A stretch of DNA of 13,643 bases from Lachnospiraceae bacterium UBA7110. GTDB taxonomy: Bacteria > Bacillota > Clostridia > Lachnospirales > Lachnospiraceae. The position numbers were made by a program, and so were the translations under genes. The stretch covers positions 76,676 through 90,318 of the forward strand of contig DKYC01000132.1 of assembly GCA_002492295.1 (NCBI GenBank). The letters are read 5' to 3'. A model generated the notes under the pieces. The model worked only from the letters and a program-made list of their open reading frames with translations, made no database searches and was not told the DNA's origin. Positions 6,289-13,386 of the stretch are shown here, in pieces; within the stretch, counting starts at the first letter, position 1, and each line of letters begins with the position of its first letter.

Positions 6289-8271
6289 ATGGAAAACAAC
6301 AATTATTTTGGAACGGAAAAGGTCGGAAAGCTGCTTGCGCAGTTTGCGATTCCGTGTATCTTTTCACTGATTATTTCATGTCTTTATAATATTGTCGACC
6401 AGATTTTTGTCGGCAATGGAATCGGATATCTCGGAAACGCCGCTACGGGCGTTATTTTCCCGATTACGGTTGTCGGATGGGGAATGTCGCTGTTTTTTGG
6501 CGACGGTGCGGCGGCATCTTTGAGCGTATCGCTCGGACGCAATGAAACGGAAAAGATTCATAAGGGTGTAGGAAACGCTGTTTTATGCTCGTTTCTTTCC
6601 GGCTTGGTGATTATTGCAATTAGTTACCTTTGCGGTGACGGTTTGCTGCGTCTGATTGGCGCGACGGATGCAAATCTCGCAATGGCGCATGATTACGGGA
6701 TTATCATTTATGCGATGATGCCGCTTGCAATGACGCAGAATACACTGGCATCAATTATCCGTGCCGACGGAAGTCCCCGTTATGCGATGGGGGCGATGTT
6801 AGTCGGAGCAGTAATCAATATCATCGGTGATCCGGTGGCGGTTTTTGTTCTGGATTTGGGCATCAAAGGCGCAGCATATGCAACAATTCTGGGACAGTTT
6901 GTAAGCTTTCTCATCTGTGCTGCTTATTTGTTTAAGAGTAAGACATTCCGCATTTCGGCGGGCAGCTTTCGGTTGGATTTTGCACTGTTAAAGGGAATTA
7001 TGGCATTGGGAACATCGAGTCTTTTGACACAACTGTCAATTGTTGTTATTACGGTAGTCAATAATATTCTGCTGGTGCGTTACGGGGCTGAATCTGTTTA
7101 CGGGGCGGACATTCCGCTTGCGGCATTTGTTGTCATTATGAAGCTGTTTCAGATTGTGCTTAATATAGCAATTGGTATTGCAGCCGGTGCGCAGCCGATT
7201 GTGGGGTATAACTATGGCGCAAAGAAGTATAATCGTGTCAAATCGCTGTTGAAAATGGTCGTAGCGTGGACGTTTCTTGTCTGCCTGGTCTGCACGGTGT
7301 TGTTTGAGGCGATTCCGGAGGTGTTTATCCGTATGTTTGGCGCGGACGGGGAGCTTTATACGCAGTTTGCAGTCGGATGTCTGCGGATTTACCTTTCACT
7401 GATTATCTTTACGTGTGTGCAGAAGGTATGTGCAATCTTTTTACAGTCAATCGGTCATGCCAAAGCAGCAGCGCCGCTCTCCGTGCTGCGTGATGTATTT
7501 TTGATTGTGCTTTCTCTGATTGTGCCGATGTTCCTTGGCGTTACCGGTATTTTCTGGGCGGCTCCTGCGGCGGATATTTTGGCGATGGCAATTACTGCGG
7601 TTGTGATGGCAGGACTTTGGAAGGAATTAAGTGCAGCAGGCGAGAGCAAAGTTACGGAGCCTGTTTTGCCGGTATATCCGACAAAAGAGGGCGTTGTGGT
7701 CACGATATCGCGTGAGCATGGTTCCGCGGGAAAGCGCATCGGACAGGTGGTTGCGGAGAAATTGGGAGTCCCATGCTACTATAAGGAAATGATTGCGGTT
7801 GCTGCGCAGGAGAGCGGATTGGCGGAGGAATTTATTTCCAATCTGAATTCCGATGAAAATGCGGTGATGCGTGAACTGTATTTGGGCACGAGCGTGGTAC
7901 AGGAGGCAATTACGGCGCAGGATCATGCAATCCGTAAGATTGCTGATGCGGGTTCCTGTGTGATTGTAGGGCGTTCGGCGGATTATGTTTTGAGAAATTA
8001 TAAGAATGTTGTGCGGATTTTTATTACGGCTCCGAAATCGTATCGCACGAAAAAAGTGATGGAGATGTACGGTGACAGTCAGGAACAGGCAAAGAAAAGC
8101 ATTGAGCGGTCTGACGCGGCAAGGAAGTCGTATTATGAGAGTATTACGAACAAAAGATGGGGCGATTCTCATAGCTATGAGTTGTGCGTTGACAGTTCCA
8201 TTGGCGTGGAAGAAACAGCTAATTTGATTTTGTCGTATATTCATACGGCTCCTGTAGCTGCGAATGTATAA
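6289..8271 (+). CDS. MATE transporter fused to a C-terminal cytidylate kinase-like domain
   Basis: A 660-residue two-domain protein. Residues 1 to about 450 form a MATE efflux transporter (YFGTEKVGKLLAQFAIPCIFSLIISCLYNIVDQIFVG; GAQPIVGYNYGAKKYNRVKSLL). A short polar linker (about 450-467) leads to a cytoplasmic cytidylate-kinase-like domain from about 468 to 655. That domain has VVVTISREHGSAGKRIGQ (Lys482 in the P-loop), CVIVGRSADYVL, and DAARKSYYESITNKRWGDSHSYELCVDSS. The domain order and motifs match the separate kinase-like protein encoded at 5010-5597. The start is ATG 6289 with AAAGGAGG and a 4-base spacer; an in-frame GTG at 6256 lies inside the leader hairpin and is unlikely. The reading frame is continuous through the linker, so the fusion is real in this sequence. 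Membrane export coupled to phosphorylation of a substrate, or regulation by nucleotide, is inference. Confidence 0.9.
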   Translation: MENNNYFGTEKVGKLLAQFAIPCIFSLIISCLYNIVDQIFVGNGIGYLGNAATGVIFPITVVGWGMSLFFGDGAAASLSVSLGRNETEKIHKGVGNAVLCSFLSGLVIIAISYLCGDGLLRLIGATDANLAMAHDYGIIIYAMMPLAMTQNTLASIIRADGSPRYAMGAMLVGAVINIIGDPVAVFVLDLGIKGAAYATILGQFVSFLICAAYLFKSKTFRISAGSFRLDFALLKGIMALGTSSLLTQLSIVVITVVNNILLVRYGAESVYGADIPLAAFVVIMKLFQIVLNIAIGIAAGAQPIVGYNYGAKKYNRVKSLLKMVVAWTFLVCLVCTVLFEAIPEVFIRMFGADGELYTQFAVGCLRIYLSLIIFTCVQKVCAIFLQSIGHAKAAAPLSVLRDVFLIVLSLIVPMFLGVTGIFWAAPAADILAMAITAVVMAGLWKELSAAGESKVTEPVLPVYPTKEGVVVTISREHGSAGKRIGQVVAEKLGVPCYYKEMIAVAAQESGLAEEFISNLNSDENAVMRELYLGTSVVQEAITAQDHAIRKIADAGSCVIVGRSADYVLRNYKNVVRIFITAPKSYRTKKVMEMYGDSQEQAKKSIERSDAARKSYYESITNKRWGDSHSYELCVDSSIGVEETANLILSYIHTAPVAANV

Positions 8272-8332
8272 GATTAGCGGTTGACACCGTTTTGTGATAC
8301 TAAAGAGCGGATATAAATATAGTTTTAAAGAG

Positions 8333-8366
8333 AAAAGGAGAACGTCTTGCGGCAGTTCTCCTTTTT
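8333..8366. terminator. Intrinsic terminator after the MATE-kinase fusion gene
   Basis: AAAAGGAGAAC (8333-8343) pairs perfectly with GTTCTCCTTTT (8355-8365) around an 11-base loop, with a T-run on the + side and an A-run on the left. It can terminate the + strand operon and perhaps minus-strand transcription through the relic at 8399-8670. Confidence 0.85.
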
Positions 8367-8398
8367 AATGAATAATCTGTACCAGTCCCACAGATTGT

Positions 8399-8670
8399 TC
8401 AAAATCTTCTATGGATTCTGCCCTTGCTGCGTGAGATAGTGAAACATTCCCGAATCGTAGACACAATCCACTTTATTTCATGCGTTTCGCATATATAGCG
8501 GAATTCCTGATTCTGATTAAGTTCATACACCGCTTCGCAGGTCTCTTCAAATACATTATTATTTTGTGTTAACATTTTCAAATCCTATTTAGATGAAGCA
8601 GAGAAGCAATTAGACCTCTTAGAACATTTTCATGTTCCTGTAAGACTGCACGGAACATATAGTCATTCAT
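8399..8670 (-). pseudogene. Relic of an Rpn/PD-(D/E)XK nuclease family putative transposase
   Basis: On the minus strand, ATG at 8670-8668 opens NDYMFRAVLQEHENVLRGLIASLLHL, the typical N-terminus of Lachnospiraceae Rpn-family (recombination-promoting nuclease) proteins, and stops at 8580-8578. A different frame continues with MLTQNNNVFEETCEAVYELNQNQEFRYICE, typical of the family's C-terminal region, ending at 8399. The intervening nuclease core, about 200 residues in intact members, is missing. The gene has therefore lost its middle by deletion and shifted frame, and cannot be functional. The 67-bp repeat copy 2 begins 10 bases upstream of the start. The identification rests on remembered family sequence patterns. 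Confidence 0.7.
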
Positions 8671-8679
8671 CAGTGTGTA

Positions 8680-8746
8680 ATCAAATATCTCGCAGTTTGC
8701 TGTGCTTCAATTTTGATATCTCGTAGCTTGCTGCGAGGTGTTTGAC
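8680..8746. repeat. Palindromic dispersed repeat, copy 2 (inverted relative to copy 1)
   Basis: The reverse complement of the 67-bp element at 564-630 aligns without gaps, with 8 differences, all transitions. The two stem-loops are still visible although some arms have decayed (CGCAGTTTGCTGTG in place of the perfect hairpin). It lies immediately 5' of the Rpn relic, in an otherwise gene-poor stretch. Confidence 0.8.
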
Positions 8747-8893
8747 TTTGTCGTTTTTAAAAGTTTCAGTAAGACGACTATATTCTCAATTCTAAAAAGA
8801 CTTTTATACTATCTGCCCAATTTTCTGACGAAAAATTCTGCATTCCGCCCTCTAGCCAAACAAAAAAAACTATGATACACTCATAAATAATAG

Positions 8894-8908
8894 TATAACA
8901 ATCGATTA
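8894..8908 (+). promoter_or_regulatory. Putative LacI-family operator (and possible -10) upstream of the GH32 gene
   Basis: The palindrome AATCGATT (8900-8907), extended to CAATCGATTA, has the central CG typical of LacI-family operators. It lies about 45 bases before the GH32 start and abuts a -10-like TATAAC (8894-8899); no convincing -35 box was found. The 10-base sequence recurs, inverted, at the solute-binding-protein promoter (13289-13298). Confidence 0.6.
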
Positions 8909-8952
8909 ACATATAAAGAAAAATATCACAAAAATCAAGAGAGGTATTAGCT

Positions 8953-10515
8953 ATGGAACGAAAAATAGAGATTACAAAGCCATACATATTATTGCCGGTT
9001 TGTGCAGGAAAAACGGAAATAAAAGTTTCCCTCTTTTTAGAGGATGAAGAGGCGCTTCGCAAAAAAATCCATGAGTTTATGGTACCCGTCGCAGAAACGG
9101 ACACCCAAACAGGCGGGTACCCCTGTGATTATTATGCTGAAATTCCGATACATGCATATTTGGGAGGGCAGCTTGTTGTCAGTGCCGACGCACCTGCGGC
9201 ATTTATGGACGCTGTTCAAAACGGGGAAAAAGCCGACAGGGATACGAAGACACAATGTCCTCACCCGATAATCCACTTTGCGGCGGATACCGGATGGACG
9301 AACGACCCGAATGGATTGATTTATGCGGACGGCATATATCATTTTTATTTTCAATACAATCCGTTCAACACGTCATGGGAAAACATGAGCTGGGGACATG
9401 CGGTTAGTACGGACTTACTGCATTGGAAACAGGAGGATACGGTTCTGTTTCCTGACGAAAGCGGAACGATGTTTTCAGGCTGTGCGGTGGCAAATGAACG
9501 CGGGCTGTTAGGATTGCCTAAAGACGCGCTTCTGTTTTTCTATACTGCGGCAGGCGGTGCAAATGCGTGGAGCAAGGGACTGGCGTTTACGCAGAAAATC
9601 GCATACAGCCTTGACGGCGGGAAAACGCTGGTAAAGATGGAAAATCCGTGCCTGCCCACGATTGAAAAGGAAAACCGTGATCCGAAAGTGTACTGGCATG
9701 AGGAGACGCAGGCGTATGTGATGGCACTGTTTTTGGAGGGGAATGATTTTGCGATATTCCGTTCGCAGGATTTACTGCATTGGGAGCAGTCTGACCGTTT
9801 TACCTTGGATGACGCGTGGGAGTGCCCTGACTTATTCTGCCTGACTGCGGATACGGGTGAAACATGCTGGTTCTTTTGGTCTGCGGATGGATTTTACTAT
9901 CAAGGCGATTTTGACGGATTTCATTTTAATGTACAGGGAAAACAGCGCAAGGCGTATGTGAATGGCATCCCGTATGCAGCACAGACGTATTTTGGCGTTG
10001 CGGATCGCACAATTTCTATCCCGTGGCTGCGCATGGAAAATGACGGAAGGATGTTTACGGGGGCGTACGGATTGCCCGTAGAACTGACTTGCAAGAACAC
10101 GGAAAATGGGTATATAATAATACAAAAGCCCGTCAGGGAGCTTTTGCAGCAGGCAAAGCCTGTGGCAGAAAGCGGCGCGGGGGGCGAAAATATGCTATTA
10201 TCCGGTACGGATCAGAAGGCAGTCGTACTGGATATGCGTGCAAAGGAGGATTATAAGGGAAGCTTTACATGGGAGCTTAACGGCAGTGTTGTCGCGTACA
10301 ATCCCCAAAACGGCGCATTTGGCGTTGACGATGAGCAGTACCAGGTCGGCTGCGGCTACAGGGAGTTTTTATTTATAGTCGATGACAGGATTTTGGAGGT
10401 CTTTTTTGACGACGGCGTTCAGCTTGGAACGTTTGTCCTGAAAGAAACGGCAGTACAGGTCAAAATGCCAAGTGCAGAGGTATTTGAGAAAAACCATGTA
10501 TTTGAAATAATGTAG
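8953..10515 (+). CDS. Glycoside hydrolase family 32 (fructan/sucrose-type beta-fructosidase)
   Basis: A 520-residue GH32 enzyme that cleaves beta-fructofuranosyl bonds in sucrose, fructo-oligosaccharides or fructans. All three hallmark motifs are present: WTNDPNG with the nucleophile Asp118, RDP with Asp243, and ECPD with the acid/base Glu290. The propeller core starts near residue 105. About 100 residues precede it and probably form an extra beta domain. A beta-sandwich-like tail ends with ILEVFFDDGVQLGTFVL, normal for GH32. There is no signal peptide, so hydrolysis is intracellular and the substrate must be imported. The ribosome-binding site GAGAGG lies 8 bases upstream. A LacI regulator gene starts 32 bases after the stop, and a LacI-type operator lies upstream. 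Sucrose, sucrose-6-phosphate and short fructans cannot be told apart from sequence alone. Confidence 0.92.
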   Translation: MERKIEITKPYILLPVCAGKTEIKVSLFLEDEEALRKKIHEFMVPVAETDTQTGGYPCDYYAEIPIHAYLGGQLVVSADAPAAFMDAVQNGEKADRDTKTQCPHPIIHFAADTGWTNDPNGLIYADGIYHFYFQYNPFNTSWENMSWGHAVSTDLLHWKQEDTVLFPDESGTMFSGCAVANERGLLGLPKDALLFFYTAAGGANAWSKGLAFTQKIAYSLDGGKTLVKMENPCLPTIEKENRDPKVYWHEETQAYVMALFLEGNDFAIFRSQDLLHWEQSDRFTLDDAWECPDLFCLTADTGETCWFFWSADGFYYQGDFDGFHFNVQGKQRKAYVNGIPYAAQTYFGVADRTISIPWLRMENDGRMFTGAYGLPVELTCKNTENGYIIIQKPVRELLQQAKPVAESGAGGENMLLSGTDQKAVVLDMRAKEDYKGSFTWELNGSVVAYNPQNGAFGVDDEQYQVGCGYREFLFIVDDRILEVFFDDGVQLGTFVLKETAVQVKMPSAEVFEKNHVFEIM

Positions 10516-10547
10516 AAACAATGTAATAGAAACGGAGTAACAGAAAT

Positions 10548-11525
10548 ATGGCGACTTTAAAGGATGTTGCAAGGGAAGCGGGGCTGACCGTTGGCACAGT
10601 ATCCCGAATCCTGAATAATCGCGGATATATCAGCAGCAACGCACGCCAAAAGGTAGAGGAGGCGATGGAAAAGCTTAATTACCGCCCAAACGAGGTGGCG
10701 CGTTCGCTGCACGGAAAGAGCACAAATACCATTGGACTGATTGTGCCGCATATCAGGCATCCCTATTTTGCGGAAATGATTAGCAATTTGGAAAATCAGG
10801 CATACAAAAAAGGATATAAAATTTTACTGTGCAACTCGCAAAGTATACACGAAAAGGAAAAAGAATATATTGATATCTGCACGGGAAACCGGGCGGCAGG
10901 ATTGATTTTATGCAGCGGTACGGTAGATACGAAACTGTTTGAGAAGGTGGATATACCGGTCGTTACAATCGAGCGCTTTCTCGACAACGGAACGGCGTGC
11001 GTGGAATGTGACAATAAACAGGGAGGCGAACTTGCGGCGCAGAAACTGATTGCCTGCGGCTGCAAAAACCTTTTGCATATCGGTACAATCGGCACGGTAC
11101 ATATGCCCGCGGATATGCGTACGGAGGGCTTTCGGGAAGTCTGCCAAAAAGAAGGCATTGCGTTTGTGGAGCTTTCCACGGAAGAGGAACAGTACAACAA
11201 CATGAAATACGACGAGCTGCTAGAGAGCGTGCTGCGGAAGTATCCCGAGACGGATGGCATGTTTTTGAGCAGTGACGTAATGGCGGCGCAGGCGCTGCAG
11301 GTCTGCCGCAGGCTTGGCATTGCGGTGCCGGAGCAGATGAAGGTTATCGGCTTTGACGATGTCAATATTGCATCATTGACAACGCCGCAATTGACGACCA
11401 TACACCAGCCGATTAAGGAAATGGCGGAAATTGCGCTCAATCTTCTCCATGATGCCGTTTCCGGAAAATTAGTAGCAAAACGAACCGTCCTGCCGGTCTG
11501 CCTGGTAGAACGGGAAACGACATGA
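10548..11525 (+). CDS. LacI family transcriptional regulator
   Basis: A 325-residue repressor-type regulator. The N-terminal helix-turn-helix and hinge are canonical: TLKDVAREAGLTVGTVSRILNNRGYISSNARQKVEEAMEKLNYRPNEVARSL (about 3-54). The effector-binding domain follows, from NTIGLIVPHIRHPYFAEMI to the C-terminus, with family landmarks GFDDVNIASLTTPQLTTIHQP. The gene lies 32 bases after the GH32 stop, with ATG preceded by GGAG and a 10-base spacer, so the two are probably one operon with autoregulation. The likely targets are the CG-centred palindromes at 8900-8907 and 13290-13297; the inducer is probably a sugar derived from the GH32 substrate. The terminator at 11534-11577 closes the operon. 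Confidence 0.93.
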   Translation: MATLKDVAREAGLTVGTVSRILNNRGYISSNARQKVEEAMEKLNYRPNEVARSLHGKSTNTIGLIVPHIRHPYFAEMISNLENQAYKKGYKILLCNSQSIHEKEKEYIDICTGNRAAGLILCSGTVDTKLFEKVDIPVVTIERFLDNGTACVECDNKQGGELAAQKLIACGCKNLLHIGTIGTVHMPADMRTEGFREVCQKEGIAFVELSTEEEQYNNMKYDELLESVLRKYPETDGMFLSSDVMAAQALQVCRRLGIAVPEQMKVIGFDDVNIASLTTPQLTTIHQPIKEMAEIALNLLHDAVSGKLVAKRTVLPVCLVERETT

Positions 11526-11533
11526 CAATCAAT

Positions 11534-11577
11534 AAAACACTGCTTTAGGGCGTTACAAGCGCCCTAAGCAGTGTTTT
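11534..11577. terminator. Bidirectional terminator between convergent genes
   Basis: AAAACACTGCTTTAGGGCG (11534-11552) pairs with CGCCCTAAGCAGTGTTTT (11560-11577) with a single bulged T and a 7-base loop. The A and T ends serve both strands. The right part lies inside the last codons of the minus-strand gene ending at 11545, whose C-terminus (LRALVTP) is encoded within the hairpin. Confidence 0.85.
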
Positions 11578-12288
11578 GCTGTCTTCAGGATTCTGTGTGT
11601 TGGAGATAATCACCGCGTAAAGCGGTTCATCGTTTTCTCCTGTCTGATTATAAGTCTTTTCAAATTCCGTGCCGGACAAATCTATGGCAAAATACCCGCC
11701 AATTCCGTCACTCAAATCAATTTTCCCGTTTTCATCTTCTGTTAAGTTCGCAGTGTCATAACAGAGCATGTCCTGATCCATAAGATAGGAAACCAAATCA
11801 TCCGGAAGCGCCGTATCTAAAGGCAGACAGGCATTTAGCGCGAGCAGGTAGCGGTACATATCTGTTCCGCATATCGCAACGTCTATTCTTTGGGAAGAAA
11901 TCGCGGTCATCACTTCCACTTCGTAAAGATATGCGTATCGATTGTCATAGTCAAAAGGCTGGTCCTGATTGACGTCAACATCCCCTTCTTTTCCGTCGCT
12001 TTTTAATTCCTGCGTAAATGTACGAAACCAGGCGCTGCAGTCGTCCTCCGTGTTGAGCACAACGCATACGCGCAGACGGCAGGGCTTTTGTCCCTCCCAA
12101 AGCATATGGACAAACATGATGACAATCACAATGACACAGGCGCAGACAAGAATGCGCCATCGATAATAATCCCACAAAAACTGAAGCTTTCCGCGCGCGT
12201 CAAGCCGCTTGAGCGTATCCAGGTCCAGTTGAAGTTCCGCCCACAGCGATGACGTATATTTGCTGTGCGGATTTTTATTTTTCTTCAT
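11545..12288 (-). CDS. Hypothetical protein with one N-terminal membrane span, partner of YesL
   Basis: A 247-residue protein of unknown function. The N-terminus is polar with KLQFLWDYYRWRI, a stretch seen in many clostridial one-TM proteins, followed by a single hydrophobic segment (about 46-63). An extracytoplasmic domain of about 180 residues with many acidic residues follows. Its fold looks somewhat like a periplasmic-binding lobe (VDVAICGTDMYRYLLALNACLPLDT), but this is a weak impression. It starts 14 bases inside the end of the YesL gene, so the two are translationally coupled. I do not recognise the family by name. Such a protein next to YesL suggests a shared membrane role near the sugar transporter. 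Confidence 0.75.
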   Translation of the reverse strand: MKKNKNPHSKYTSSLWAELQLDLDTLKRLDARGKLQFLWDYYRWRILVCACVIVIVIMFVHMLWEGQKPCRLRVCVVLNTEDDCSAWFRTFTQELKSDGKEGDVDVNQDQPFDYDNRYAYLYEVEVMTAISSQRIDVAICGTDMYRYLLALNACLPLDTALPDDLVSYLMDQDMLCYDTANLTEDENGKIDLSDGIGGYFAIDLSGTEFEKTYNQTGENDEPLYAVIISNTQNPEDSKTLLRALVTP

Positions 12289-12961
12289 GCGTTTCGTCCT
12301 CCTCTTCGTTCTCTTTCTCCGATAAAAATGATAACGGTTTGAACTCCTCTGTAGCCGGCGATTCAGGCATATAAGGCTTTAAAACGTTGAGCATAAGCGT
12401 AGTCTGAAAACGGCATACCAGTCCAAACGCAATGAAAATCAGTCCTGGCAGCAGATGACACGCCCACAGTCCCAGCGCCAGCGCGAACGCCATAAGGAGT
12501 GTCCGCCAAAGATTGCGGATGGACAGCACAAATGCCCAAACAATAATCTCTTTGTTTTTCTTCTCAAATTTTGCAAGGAGCACAAAGGCATAAAGTGTAA
12601 TAAACAGCCAAATCAGGAACAGTACAGCAAAAAATACCATAAAAAAGGTATAAATCCCCGTTCCCGCATGATAGCACATGGAAATATCCACAATCAGAAA
12701 GGCGCCGATAGCCGTAAGCAAAACGCCGAGAAAAATCCCCTGTTTCAGATTTTGACGAAACGAGTGTAAGAAATCCTTCCATAAATAAGTTTCTTCACCG
12801 CGCACAAGATTTATCATCGCATAATAAAACGCGGCGGTTGCAGGACCTGCTGTGATAATCGGCAGGCAGCATAAAAGCCATAACAGGTTTAGCACAAAGA
12901 TATCAAAAATACTGCCCATTCCTATCCAAAAGGGGTTGTCTGAACGGAAAATTTTATTCAT
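12275..12961 (-). CDS. YesL family (DUF624) membrane protein
   Basis: A 228-residue integral membrane protein of the YesL/DUF624 family, commonly found beside carbohydrate ABC transporters and regulators; its molecular role is unknown. The start MNKIFRSDNPFWIGMGSIFDIFVLNLLWLLCCLPIITAGPATAAFYY is the family's hallmark. Further hydrophobic spans follow, with a charged Glu-rich tail (KENEEEDETHEEK). I chose the ATG at 12961-12959 because AAGGAG lies 7 bases upstream on the minus strand. A longer in-frame start near 13054 would run through two leader hairpins. It is divergently arranged with the solute-binding protein at 13387. Confidence 0.88.
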   Translation of the reverse strand: MNKIFRSDNPFWIGMGSIFDIFVLNLLWLLCCLPIITAGPATAAFYYAMINLVRGEETYLWKDFLHSFRQNLKQGIFLGVLLTAIGAFLIVDISMCYHAGTGIYTFFMVFFAVLFLIWLFITLYAFVLLAKFEKKNKEIIVWAFVLSIRNLWRTLLMAFALALGLWACHLLPGLIFIAFGLVCRFQTTLMLNVLKPYMPESPATEEFKPLSFLSEKENEEEDETHEEK

Positions 12962-12980
12962 GTGAAAGCTCCTTCCTATA

Positions 12981-13030
12981 AAAATAGCGTCGCTCGGCAG
13001 CGACGCATTCAGAGAACGCTTTGCGTTCTC
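12981..13030 (-). promoter_or_regulatory. Tandem hairpins in the YesL leader (terminator-like second hairpin)
   Basis: On the minus strand a perfect 8-bp hairpin GAGAACGC-AAA-GCGTTCTC (13030-13012) is followed 5 bases later by a second perfect 8-bp hairpin GCGTCGCT-GCCG-AGCGACGC (13006-12987). TATTTTTATA comes next and resembles a terminator. Both lie between the likely promoter and the YesL ribosome-binding site. They may attenuate the gene, or may be a repeat unit. Confidence 0.55.
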
Positions 13031-13116
13031 CTTAAATAGTCTACGCTGCTGCAATTTCCTAATGATATAAAATATTGTAGGTACAAGCGGAATGACTTGG
13101 TTTTTGTAGCAATTTC

Positions 13117-13145
13117 ATTGTAACAAAGAACTGTAAAAAATGCAA
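13117..13145 (-). promoter_or_regulatory. Putative promoter for the YesL operon
   Basis: Read on the minus strand: TTGCAT (13145-13140), 17 bases, TACAAT (13122-13117). The spacing is ideal and both boxes are close to consensus. The 5' leader to the YesL start would be about 150 bases. Confidence 0.55.
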
Positions 13146-13275
13146 TAGAATATATTAAAGGATTAACATACCGAAAAACACGCTTGTAATTGTAAATAGA
13201 GTGCAAAATATCGTCATATTATACAAAGAACAAGCATATAATAAACAAAATACAGGCAGTAATTTTGCTATTATG

Positions 13276-13310
13276 CCGAAAAATATGATAATCGATTGAC
13301 ATGTTTTCGG
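13276..13310 (+). promoter_or_regulatory. Putative LacI-family operator at the sugar-transport promoter
   Basis: AATCGATT (13290-13297) lies at the centre of a larger inverted repeat, CCGAAAA (13276-13282) with TTTTCGG (13304-13310). TAATCGATTG (13289-13298) is the reverse complement of the motif upstream of the GH32 gene. The site overlaps the -35 box, so binding would be expected to block transcription. Confidence 0.6.
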
Positions 13311-13324
13311 AAAAATGATATGCT
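13296..13324 (+). promoter_or_regulatory. Promoter of the solute-binding-protein gene
   Basis: TTGACA (13296-13301), a 17-base spacer and TATGCT (13319-13324). Transcription would start about 55 bases before the ATG. Confidence 0.75.
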
Positions 13325-13386
13325 TTGTTTACAGTCAAACGAAAACAAAAAAATTAAAAATCCATAAATTAAGGAGGACACAAAGT

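Larger units (their letters stand above)
12962..13386. other. Divergent intergenic region (YesL leader and sugar-transport promoter)
   Basis: No gene is seen in these 425 bases. From the left they hold the minus-strand ribosome-binding site, two leader hairpins (12987-13030) and a minus-strand promoter (13117-13145). An A/T-rich stretch without clear signals follows (13146-13260). Then come the operator and promoter of the solute-binding-protein gene (13276-13324) and its AAGGAGG ribosome-binding site, 9 bases before ATG 13387. Confidence 0.7.

Noticed and set aside
7627..8244. Minus-strand open frame (205 codons) opposite the kinase domain of the fusion protein
   Set aside because: The composition is that of an antisense frame; the + strand shows clear family motifs throughout.
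8278..8311. Promoter from TTGACA at 8281
   Set aside because: No -10 box occurs at 16-18 bases; the nearest TATAAA-like sequence is about 24 bases away and no gene follows on the + strand for 600 bases.
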